The notes beneath the pieces were generated by a model. That model was given only the letters and a program-made list of their open reading frames with translations. It ran no database searches and had not been told where the DNA came from. From Ga0077555 sp031367895 (lineage in GTDB: Bacteria > Pseudomonadota > Alphaproteobacteria > Rhizobiales > Hyphomicrobiaceae): 57,573 bases of DNA. This document shows positions 1 to 7,438 of this stretch, piece by piece. Every line of letters starts with the position of its first letter. Position 1 is the first letter of the stretch. A program made the translations under genes and the position numbers. The DNA lies in the NCBI GenBank assembly GCA_031367895.1, contig JANLQP010000007.1, positions 1 to 57,573 of the forward strand, written 5' to 3'.

Positions 1-213
1 CATGACGTGGTGCGAGACGAAACCCGAGATGGTCAGCGAAACTTTGCGGTTGCCCTTGCGGACAGTTGTCGCCTCGAGTTCGGCAACCCGCTCTTCGAGG
101 TCAGCGCAGCAATCACCACCAAGGTCAGCTGCCTTGGCTGGGCTGGCACCGAACAGGCCGGCGGCGGCGATGATCGCCACTGCGCTAGCCGACTTCAGTA
201 GTCCCCCTTGCAT
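1..213 (-). CDS. Porin, N-terminal fragment (runs off left edge)
   Basis: Start of an outer-membrane porin of the rhizobial type, cut by the window edge after 71 residues. The ATG at 213 follows an AGGAGAG ribosome site. A signal peptide (hydrophobic core around residues 9-24, cleavage after ASPAKA) is followed by GGDCCADLEERVAELEATT, a short coiled-coil segment, and then by the first barrel strand (KVSLTISGFVSHHV). This order of di-cysteine, LEERVAELE and KVSLTISG is the usual beginning of Bradyrhizobium/Rhodoplanes-type porins, which form trimeric general diffusion channels. The remainder lies outside the window, so integrity cannot be judged. Confidence 0.85.
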   Translation of the reverse strand, partial: MQGGLLKSASAVAIIAAAGLFGASPAKAADLGGDCCADLEERVAELEATTVRKGNRKVSLTISGFVSHHVM

Positions 214-881
214 ACTTTCTCTCCTGACTAACGCTACCCCAAGCCACTATGACACTGGAGACGGCTCTGGCCGATCGGCCTTAGGTTTGCGATTGCCTGA
301 TACAGCCATCGACCCGCCGGTGACCAACACATAGCCATCCATTAACGAACAGTTAAGCGCAAAATGGCGCTTGCTCCGATTCGAGAGGTGACTTGTGGTT
401 TCCATGCAACGATTCGATTCGACAGGGCCGGTTTTCCGGGGGTTTTGCCCGGAATTGGCTCGTTTCGAGGGATAGCCGGTTGTGGGTACGGGGACCCGAA
501 TCAGCAGTTCCGCGCAGCTAGGATGCGTGAAACCGGACTTGGGTTACCGCGTGAATGTCTGCCCCTGACAGGGCCTCGACGTTAAAAAACACTGAAAAAT
601 TGCGCGAAAACAGCAACTTGATGGCGAAACGCCGGCTCTGTGCCTGCGATGCAGCAGATGCTCCGACAGAGTGTCACTGATGAGACACAGAAGAGGGAAG
701 TGCAGGGGTGAAGCCGTGAATTGGTGAATACGTGAATCCGTGACGCCAGGACACACGCGCTTCCAGGCTCTCCTTGCGCATTCACCAATTTGCGTCTGCG
801 CTGCCCGCTCACGCACTCACCATTTCACGACACCCTGCTTTCACGTGTACCCTGCCTCCACATCAACCGGGGAGAGTCACA
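214..881. other. Intergenic region without a convincing gene
   Basis: Spacer between the divergent porin and cinA-like genes. It must hold the porin promoter on the minus strand. Short open frames (for example 364-585) have no recognisable protein features or good ribosome site. The right part contains word repeats: GTGAAT-like units at about 711-742, and an 11-bp perfect inverted repeat AATTGGTGAAT (719-729) / ATTCACCAATT (780-790). Confidence 0.6.
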
Positions 882-2087
882 ATGCGTTGTGAAGTCGTCG
901 CGATCGGCACGGAACTGCTGCTCGGCACCGTCGTCGATACCAATTCGTCGTGGATCGGCGAGCAATTGGCGCTCGCCGGCATCGATTGCGTCTACCAGGT
1001 GAAGGTCGGCGACAACTTCGCCCGCATGGAAGAGACGATCCGCGCGGCTTTGGCACGCAGCGATGCCGTAATCTGCTGCGGCGGGCTCGGGCCGACGCAG
1101 GACGACATCACGCGCGACGTTCTCGCCAAGGTGATGGGCGTGACATTGAGCCGTGACGAGGCGATCGCCACGGAAATCCGCCGCCGCTTCGAGGTGCGCG
1201 GGCGCACGATGTCGGCAAACAATCTGCGGCAGGCGGATATTCCTGATGGCGCCGCGCCCATTGCGCAGATGCCGGGCACGGCGCCGGGGCTTGTCTGTCC
1301 GGTCGGCAACAAAGTGATCTATGCCGTGCCCGGCGTGCCGCGCGAGATGCGCGAGATGATGCTTGGTACGGTCGTGCCGGATCTCACGGCGCGCTCGGGC
1401 CAGGCCTCCGTGATCCGCAGCCGTACGCTGCGCACGTGGGGGCTGTCGGAATCCGGTATCGACGAGATGCTGACCGCGCGCATGGCGGAGCTGGACAAGC
1501 ACGGCAATCCGACGATTGCGTTCAATGCCAGCGGCATCGAAGGCATCAAGGTGCGCGTCACCGCCAAGTGCGACGATGTCGAGACGGCAACGCGCATTCT
1601 CGACGCAGAAGAGCAGAAGATCCGCGCCATTCTGACGGACGCGGTGTTCGGCATCGACGACCAATCGATGGAGCTGACGGTGCTCAATCTGCTGCAAAAG
1701 CGTGGGTTGACGGTGGCGGCGGCCGAGCCGTTCACGGGCGGCATTCTGGCCGCGCGGATGTCGGCGATCGATACGGAGTTCGCGACGTTCCGGGGGAGCA
1801 CGATTTCGCCGGCGCTGCTGGCGACTGGCGCTGCTGGAGTTGCGGGCGAAGTGCGCGCGGGGCAGGTGGCAGCCGCGATCCGCGAGGCGCACAAGGCGGA
1901 TGTCGGCCTTGCTGCGATCCCACCCGATGCCAGCGATCCGCAGCCGCCGGGCACCGTGTATCTCGGCATTGCGATTGGCGCCGACAAGCAAGGCGAGCGG
2001 ATCGTGCTGCCGGGCAATCGAGCGATGGGGCGCGAGTACGCGGTGATCAACTTGCTCAACATGCTCAGGAAGACGCTGAATGCTTAG
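882..2087 (+). CDS. CinA-family protein with altered deamidase motif
   Basis: A 401-residue CinA-like protein. The N-terminal MoCF-like/COG1058 domain (about 1-170) starts MRCEVVAIGTELLLG and has GGLGPTQDDITRD (67-79) and the AVPGVPREM motif (148-156). A linker domain follows, then a C-terminal CinA domain (about 265-401). In active CinA/PncC proteins the C-terminal domain is an NMN amidohydrolase with an ESCTGG motif holding the catalytic serine. Here the motif is EPFTGG (282-287), so the serine is proline, and the following RGS-TIS region also lacks the usual lysine. The N-terminal nucleotide pyrophosphatase half looks intact. ATG at 882 follows GGGGAGAG; longer in-frame starts would add non-homologous residues. 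Confidence 0.9.
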   Translation: MRCEVVAIGTELLLGTVVDTNSSWIGEQLALAGIDCVYQVKVGDNFARMEETIRAALARSDAVICCGGLGPTQDDITRDVLAKVMGVTLSRDEAIATEIRRRFEVRGRTMSANNLRQADIPDGAAPIAQMPGTAPGLVCPVGNKVIYAVPGVPREMREMMLGTVVPDLTARSGQASVIRSRTLRTWGLSESGIDEMLTARMAELDKHGNPTIAFNASGIEGIKVRVTAKCDDVETATRILDAEEQKIRAILTDAVFGIDDQSMELTVLNLLQKRGLTVAAAEPFTGGILAARMSAIDTEFATFRGSTISPALLATGAAGVAGEVRAGQVAAAIREAHKADVGLAAIPPDASDPQPPGTVYLGIAIGADKQGERIVLPGNRAMGREYAVINLLNMLRKTLNA

Positions 2088-2123
2088 GGCGTAATAGCCC
2101 CTTCTTCAGGGGCGTAGAGCGCC
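2088..2123. repeat. Dispersed palindrome, family B copy 1
   Basis: Directly after the cinA stop. Left arm GGCGTAATAGCCCC (2088-2101) and right arm GGGGCGTAGAGCGCC (2109-2123) flank a TTCTTCA loop. A near-identical element lies at 18616-18651, also just after a gene. It resembles REP-type elements and could act as an mRNA 3' stem-loop. Confidence 0.75.
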
Positions 2124-2141
2124 GATCTACTCAGGGCGGCG

Positions 2142-3050
2142 CTACGGCGCCCGACGCGTTTCCGACACCTTGCCCGCCCCCACATCGGCGAGAAACGCCC
2201 TGACCGCGGCAATGGCGTTGTAGTCGTAAAGATCGGTGTGGCGCGCTTCGGGGAAGGCCTCGAAGCGTTTTGGCTTCGGCGCTGCCTCGAACAAGGCGCG
2301 GCCAAGCTCGAAGCCGACGAGGCGGTCGCGTTCGCCGTGCATCACCAGCACCGGCATGCGCAGTTGATCGATGACGCGCTTGCTGTCGAACTGGTCGCGC
2401 ATCAGGACCGACAGCGGCAGGATCGGCGCCGGCCAGAATTGCCGCCAGGCGTCGACCATCGACGTGAACGGCGCTTCCAGGATCAGCGCGCGCGCGGGCT
2501 TCACGATCGCGGTCTGCACGGCGACACTGGTGCCGAGCGATTCCCCGTAAATGACGATGTCCTCTGGCTTCAGGCCCTCGCGGCGGAGGAGATCATAGGA
2601 CATCCGCGCGTCGGCGACGATGTCCGCTTCGTTCGGCTTGCCGGTGCTGCCAGAATAACCGCGATAAGCGATCATGAAGACGCCGAAGCCTTCCGCCTGG
2701 AAGGTCGCCAAGCGTCCGGAGCGGTAGGTCAGCGCGTTGCCGTTGCCGTGGAAGTAGAGCAGCGTCGGCTGGCCGGGCTTGGCCTTGACTTGCCACGCGA
2801 CCAGGCGCTCGCCGTCTGGTGTCGCGATCACGCGCTCGGTGACGCCCGAGAGGCGGACGGCCTCGGGTGGTGTCCGCACCGGGTCCGGCTGATAGCTGAG
2901 GCGGCGCTCGAACATAAGCACGCCCCAGCAGGCGAGCAGATAACTGATGCCAAGACCAGCAAGCAGTGGCCGCCAAAAGCCGGGTCGCAGGAGGGCCGGC
3001 ACCCAAACACGCCAGAGCGGTTGGGCAGCCGTGCGCACGAAATTCAGCAA
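2142..3050 (-). CDS. Membrane-anchored alpha/beta hydrolase (Bem46-like)
   Basis: A serine hydrolase of the Bem46/YfhR type. An N-terminal membrane segment (LLAGLGISYLLACWGVLMF) is followed by a hydrolase fold with oxyanion HGNGNA, nucleophile elbow GESLG, acid in HGERDRLV and histidine in EARHTDLYD, so the triad is complete. The substrate is unknown. The first ATG in frame (3149) would overlap the upstream gene by 70 bases; I prefer TTG at 3050, four bases after GGGGAG, giving about 302 residues, but GTG at 3038 is also possible. It is the last gene of a leftward group with the TPP enzyme and CoxG-like gene. Confidence 0.8.
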   Translation of the reverse strand: MLNFVRTAAQPLWRVWVPALLRPGFWRPLLAGLGISYLLACWGVLMFERRLSYQPDPVRTPPEAVRLSGVTERVIATPDGERLVAWQVKAKPGQPTLLYFHGNGNALTYRSGRLATFQAEGFGVFMIAYRGYSGSTGKPNEADIVADARMSYDLLRREGLKPEDIVIYGESLGTSVAVQTAIVKPARALILEAPFTSMVDAWRQFWPAPILPLSVLMRDQFDSKRVIDQLRMPVLVMHGERDRLVGFELGRALFEAAPKPKRFEAFPEARHTDLYDYNAIAAVRAFLADVGAGKVSETRRAP

Positions 3051-3079
3051 ACTGCTCCCCGGGTTGAGGTCGCCGCTGG

Positions 3080-4744
3080 TCAGGCCTCGCCGAAGTGGAC
3101 GCGGCGATAGCTGCGCGACGGGATGAGGTCGTCCGTGTGGATGTCCCATAGCCCTGCACCGTTGGCGGCCTGATGTTCCTGAAACAGGCCCTTCATACGA
3201 CCAAGACTGTTAATGTTGGCGCCTCTGAGGCCGAAGCCGGTGGCGATGCTGGCGATATCGCCGCGGCCGTGGATGGCCCCCGAGGGATCGATGCCGTTGG
3301 CGCGGAACTTGTGGAACTCGGCACCATAACCGCCGTCGTTGATGATGGCGACCAACATCTGGATGCCCTGGCGGCGGACGGTTTCCAGCTCCTGCACGTG
3401 CATCATCAGGCTGCCGTCTCCCTCGATCAGTGCCACCTTGCCGTCGCCGCGTGCCTTGGCGATGCCAATCGCGGCCGGGAGGCCCGAGCCGATCGCGCCG
3501 AAGTCGACGAACACGTGCACCTTCTCCGGGGCGCGGTTCTTGATGTGCGTCATGGCGATCGAGAAGTAGTGGCCGCCGCCGACGACGATATCCCAGTCCT
3601 TCGGGATGGTGCGGTCGAGTTCCTCGATGGCGCGGCGGGGGTCGACGGTGCCCGGTTGCACCGCGAACTGCTTGGCATCCGGCACGTCGTTGGCGATCAG
3701 CTTCGCCATGTCAGCCGTGCGGTAACCGGCGCGCTTGATGTTCTTCTGCTGCAGGCGATTGTAGAGCGCGTCGGCTGTCGCACGGGCATCGGCGCGCACG
3801 TGCAAGTCGGCAGTGCGCAGGCCCTGCCAGAGCCCGCGCGGGTTGGTGTCGACCTGCACGACCTTGGCGTTCGAATAGAGATAACCGCCCTCGGTGGTGT
3901 AATGGCCGAGGCTGGCGCCGAACGAGATGACGAGGTCGGCTTCGGCGAAGCGTTCACGCGAGAAATCACTCGCGAAGGCGCCGGCGACGTCCATGGCGAA
4001 GGGGTTGCCGTTGAAGAAGCCTTTGCCGAGGAGCGACGTCGCGAGCAACGCGCCGATCTGGTCGCCGAGAGCGTCGATCTCCTTGCGGGCGCCGGAGCGC
4101 ACGGCGCCGCGGCCGGCGACAATCATCGGCCGTTCGGCTTCGGCAATCATGGCGACGATGCGATCGACGATGGCGGGATCCGGCACCGGACGCTGCTCGA
4201 TCGGCACCAGATCGGTCGAGGGCGTGTAGTCGGTCAGATGCGGCCACGGTTGCTTCTGCATGTCCATCGGTACCGACAGCACGACCGGGCGACGCTCGGC
4301 CTGGGCGACCGAGAACGCCTCGCGCACGTTGTCGAGCAGGCGGTCGACATGGCGAACGGGCACGTAGTGGGCGCCGGTTGCAAGCGTCAGCGGCGCCATG
4401 TCGATCGCCTGCAGGTACCAGGCGGCAGCAATCGGTGAATCACCGGCGAAAACGACCAGCGGCGTGTTGGCGCGCGCCGAGCAGGTGAGCGCGGTCATGA
4501 TCTGCGTGAAGCCCGGGCCGCACGTGGTCGAGGCAACGCCGACCTTGCCGGTGGCGCGCGCGTAGCCGTCGGCCATGGCGACAGTGCAGTGCTCGTGACG
4601 GGCGTGCACGACGCTCATGCCCGGCAGCTCGGCCATCGCCGTCGACCAGTACATGTTGGCGTCGCCCATCAGCGTAAAGAGCGTATCGACGCCTTCCGCC
4701 TTGAAGGCGCGGGCGAGCATGTCGGATGTCTTGAGCTTGCTCAT
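3080..4744 (-). CDS. Thiamine pyrophosphate-dependent enzyme (acetolactate synthase-like)
   Basis: A 554-residue enzyme of the acetolactate synthase/benzoylformate decarboxylase family. Domains in order: N-terminal PYR domain with the cofactor-activating Glu51 (RHEHCTVAMADGYA), central domain (about 190-330) and PP domain with the GDG motif 442-444 and Asn469 for magnesium and diphosphate binding. The reaction would be decarboxylation or carboligation of a 2-oxo acid; the substrate cannot be read from the sequence. ATG 4744 is chosen because MSKLKTSDMLARAF aligns with family starts; an upstream ATG at 4783 would overlap the CoxG-like gene, whose stop is only five bases away. No regulatory ACT subunit gene is adjacent, arguing against a biosynthetic IlvB. 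Confidence 0.88.
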   Translation of the reverse strand: MSKLKTSDMLARAFKAEGVDTLFTLMGDANMYWSTAMAELPGMSVVHARHEHCTVAMADGYARATGKVGVASTTCGPGFTQIMTALTCSARANTPLVVFAGDSPIAAAWYLQAIDMAPLTLATGAHYVPVRHVDRLLDNVREAFSVAQAERRPVVLSVPMDMQKQPWPHLTDYTPSTDLVPIEQRPVPDPAIVDRIVAMIAEAERPMIVAGRGAVRSGARKEIDALGDQIGALLATSLLGKGFFNGNPFAMDVAGAFASDFSRERFAEADLVISFGASLGHYTTEGGYLYSNAKVVQVDTNPRGLWQGLRTADLHVRADARATADALYNRLQQKNIKRAGYRTADMAKLIANDVPDAKQFAVQPGTVDPRRAIEELDRTIPKDWDIVVGGGHYFSIAMTHIKNRAPEKVHVFVDFGAIGSGLPAAIGIAKARGDGKVALIEGDGSLMMHVQELETVRRQGIQMLVAIINDGGYGAEFHKFRANGIDPSGAIHGRGDIASIATGFGLRGANINSLGRMKGLFQEHQAANGAGLWDIHTDDLIPSRSYRRVHFGEA

Positions 4745-4749
4745 GCGAA

Positions 4750-5457
4750 TCAGGTCCTTTTTCGGAAGAGTGAACGGAGCCACGACAGGAACGCGGCCCA
4801 GATGAGTTTGCCGGCGCTCAGTTCGGCGGCAGCGCGGAGTGGCGGGGTGGGTTTGGCGGCAGCCGGAGCAACGTGCCCGCTGGTCGAGGTCGATACGGGT
4901 GCACTGGATGTTGCGGCACTCTTATCCAGACTTTGAGTTGGCGCGGCTGCACGTGCCATCGCGAGTGCCGGCGCTGTGGAAGTTGTGACGGCGGCGCGTT
5001 TCTCGGCCACCATCTTCGCCATGTTGCTCGAGAACTCGGCGAGCAGCGCACGGGCCACGTGCACGCCGCCGGCGTTGGCGAACGTCTCCAGCGGGCCGGT
5101 GACGTTGTACTCGCCGTCGACCTGCAGCGTCGTCGTCTTGTCGCCACCAGCCTCGCCTTCAAACGCCTTGACGACACCGTTGGCCAGCGCACGCGAGGCG
5201 CCACGGCCGTCGATGCCACGCCCGGCGATGGTGCACGTCTTGGCGGCGTTGTCGTAGGTGAGCGTCGCCTCGCCCTTGAACACGGCAACCGTCGGCCCGA
5301 ACTTGACCCGGATCGAGCCTTTCCAGGCGTCGCCCTCGCGGTCGGGAGAGAGCGTCGCGCCCGGAATGCAGGATGCGACCAGCGCCGGATCGGACAGCAA
5401 TGGCCAGACGTCGTCGGGCGACGCAGGGATCGTTGTTTTTTCACTGATTGTCGGCAT
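4750..5457 (-). CDS. CoxG-like SRPBCC-domain protein
   Basis: A 235-residue protein with an N-terminal CoxG/SRPBCC fold (about 1-145): IPASPDDVWPLLSDP, CIPGA, IKVKFGP-like IRVKFGP and GEYNVTGPLETFANAGG are family hallmarks. An Ala/Pro/Ser-rich linker leads to a C-terminal hydrophobic and basic tail (LIWAAFLSWLRSLFRKR), a likely membrane anchor. CoxG in carbon monoxide oxidisers anchors and assists maturation of the molybdenum CO dehydrogenase. No coxMSL genes are present here; instead the gene is immediately followed by the TPP enzyme, so its role in this operon is unknown. ATG start as first gene of the group. Confidence 0.85.
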   Translation of the reverse strand: MPTISEKTTIPASPDDVWPLLSDPALVASCIPGATLSPDREGDAWKGSIRVKFGPTVAVFKGEATLTYDNAAKTCTIAGRGIDGRGASRALANGVVKAFEGEAGGDKTTTLQVDGEYNVTGPLETFANAGGVHVARALLAEFSSNMAKMVAEKRAAVTTSTAPALAMARAAAPTQSLDKSAATSSAPVSTSTSGHVAPAAAKPTPPLRAAAELSAGKLIWAAFLSWLRSLFRKRT

Positions 5458-5670
5458 CTGCCCCTGCAGGCTCCAGGTGGTGTCCGGACACCGTAGAGCA
5501 ACACGGCCGATATCTCAAATGCGCTTGGCGCACCTGATTCCACCTTATTCCCAGGCCGAAAGATTGCGATCTATCACAAACGTCGAAAATCCGGGCGTGG
5601 GCTGCGTCAAACAACTTCCACATGCGTGCGCTGCGAGCGAGCCACGTCCTGTGCCTTGCGGTGCGATTGG

Positions 5671-7197
5671 TCACGCCGGGGGCATCGGACCATGGTAGAG
5701 GCCGGCGCGTTGCAGGTCGACCCAGGCCTGGTCGATGCGCGCCTTGTTGGTGCGTTCGCCGAACATGAGCATCGGGATCGTCAATGCGATGATCTTCAGG
5801 TCGAGCCAGAGCGACGCATTCTCGACGTACCAGACGTCGAGCGCCGCCTTGTCGATGGCGCGGACATCACGGCCGCCATGCACCTGCGCCCAACCGGTCA
5901 GCCCCGGACGCACGAGGAGGCGGGTGCCATAGCCTGCCGGTTGATCGATCGGCAGCAGTGGGCGGGGGCCAACGAACGCCATTTCGCCGGCGAGAATGTT
6001 GAAGAGCTGTGGGAGTTCGTCGAGGCGCGCGCGGCGCAGGAACATGCCGACGGAGAATTGGCGGTCCACGTCCGCGATGCGCCGGCGGCGGTTGTCGAAC
6101 GCGTCCGACATCGTACGCAACTTCAGAACTTTGAATGGCTTGCCGAACTGTCCGGGGCGTACTTGCCAGAACGCAACCGGTGCGCCGACCCCGATCGCGA
6201 TCAGTCCGGCGATCACGAGCATGAGAGGTAGCGCCACCACGAGCAGTACCAGCGCACAGCAGAAATCGAGGCATCGTTTCACGCGCCAATAGGGGCGGCG
6301 AAGAATCGCTTCGAGCCGCTCGTCGCTGATCTGGAAGAGGGCCCGCGCCGGATCCGGTTCGATTGCCGCGATGCGGCGGGTGAGACGGTCGCGCTGTTCT
6401 GCCGAGGGAGGCGCCAAACCGACGCGCTCGGCAAAAAAATCGAGGATGACTTCGGAACCGGCTTCGATCCGCAGGAGCGCCTCGCGGGCCTCTGGCGTCA
6501 GGCGGTCAAACGGCATGGTGACGACGACCCGGTTGACGAAGATGCCGTGCAACCCGAGGTCCTGAAGGACCAACTCGATCTCTCGCGGCGTGCCCAGGAT
6601 CCTGTGGTTCTGGACGACGCGCCCGCTGTGCTGCTCGCTGCGGCCGAGAACCCCGGCAATGGCAATCCTGTCGGCGGCAAACTCCGTCACGGATGCGAGG
6701 TACAATTCCGTGATCTTGTTCAGGCCAACGACCAACACAGTCTCGCGCGTGTCGGCCATGGCCAGCGTCTTCTTCTGCGGCGTCCGATCGCGCCGGCGCC
6801 AGTCATGATATTGGCGCGCGACAACGCGGGCACCGACCAGGGCACAAGCCATGATGATTGCTTGCAGGATCGGCAGCGAGCGTGCGACGCCCTCGAGGCG
6901 GTTGACGACAAAGCCTGTGGTTGTGGCCGCGAGCACGATCATTGCGGCGACGGCCGCGACGCGCACATAGTCGGAATTGGAACTGAGCCGCCAGATCGAG
7001 CGCTGTTGGCCGGTTATCAGAATGATGCCCGTCGCCGCCGTCAGGCTGAAGCCGAGGTGTGGGGCGAGCCTTCGCATCGACTCGAGCGACACCTCAAGGT
7101 TGTCGCGCAATGCCAGGGCCGCAACAGTGGCCAACGCAATTAAAACCAAATCCGCGACCAACAGCAAAAGACGCTGCATGTGCTCCACCATACGCAT
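5671..7197 (-). CDS. Polyprenyl-phosphate sugar transferase (exopolysaccharide initiation type)
   Basis: A 508-residue inner-membrane protein. Four hydrophobic segments in the first 130 residues precede a Rossmann-like CoA-binding domain (ETVLVVGLNKITELYLASV), a further membrane segment (about 318-340) and the bacterial sugar transferase catalytic domain. This ends with the conserved KVLKLRTMSDA, LRRARLDELPQLFNIL, GEMAFVGPRPLLP and RPGLTGWAQVHGGR motifs. Such enzymes transfer a sugar-1-phosphate from a nucleotide sugar to undecaprenyl phosphate, starting exopolysaccharide or O-antigen repeat synthesis. No other polysaccharide genes flank it, so it is an isolated initiator. Start at 7197; the internal M at residue 7 is possible. 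Confidence 0.88.
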   Translation of the reverse strand: MRMVEHMQRLLLLVADLVLIALATVAALALRDNLEVSLESMRRLAPHLGFSLTAATGIILITGQQRSIWRLSSNSDYVRVAAVAAMIVLAATTTGFVVNRLEGVARSLPILQAIIMACALVGARVVARQYHDWRRRDRTPQKKTLAMADTRETVLVVGLNKITELYLASVTEFAADRIAIAGVLGRSEQHSGRVVQNHRILGTPREIELVLQDLGLHGIFVNRVVVTMPFDRLTPEAREALLRIEAGSEVILDFFAERVGLAPPSAEQRDRLTRRIAAIEPDPARALFQISDERLEAILRRPYWRVKRCLDFCCALVLLVVALPLMLVIAGLIAIGVGAPVAFWQVRPGQFGKPFKVLKLRTMSDAFDNRRRRIADVDRQFSVGMFLRRARLDELPQLFNILAGEMAFVGPRPLLPIDQPAGYGTRLLVRPGLTGWAQVHGGRDVRAIDKAALDVWYVENASLWLDLKIIALTIPMLMFGERTNKARIDQAWVDLQRAGLYHGPMPPA

Positions 7198-7342
7198 TTA
7201 CACGTTCGACGTTCAGTCGCAGCTCCGACTTTGCAACCGGTAAAGGGCAGGCAGTAAACGGCAGGTTCCAAAGTCCGTCGTCACACCGCCTCGGCGGGCA
7301 GGCATGGTATCGGGAGCCATTATGCTCGGTTTGTTGGCCTAT

Positions 7343-7371
7343 GTTCAGCAACTAATGGTTGCAATGTTCAA
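7343..7371. promoter_or_regulatory. Possible operator upstream of the sugar transferase gene
   Basis: About 150 bases before the sugar transferase start lies GCAAC (7348-7352), TAATG, GTTGC (7358-7362), embedded in flanking GTTCA/GTTCAA words. It sits in a short stretch that is AT-richer than its surroundings. Purely a pattern call; no known regulator is matched. Confidence 0.25.
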
Positions 7372-7438
7372 TAAGCGGCTTGCGATGCGCCGCAGCCTCG
7401 CCGGACGATGTTCAGGCACAACGTCAACGGCCGCTGCT

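Noticed and set aside
364..585. Rightward 73-residue open frame in the porin/cinA spacer
   Set aside because: No ribosome site, no recognisable composition or motifs, and it lies in a spacer with repeats.
825..1991. Long leftward open frame opposite the cinA-like gene
   Set aside because: Arg/His-rich composition typical of an antisense frame in high-GC DNA; the rightward protein has clear family motifs.
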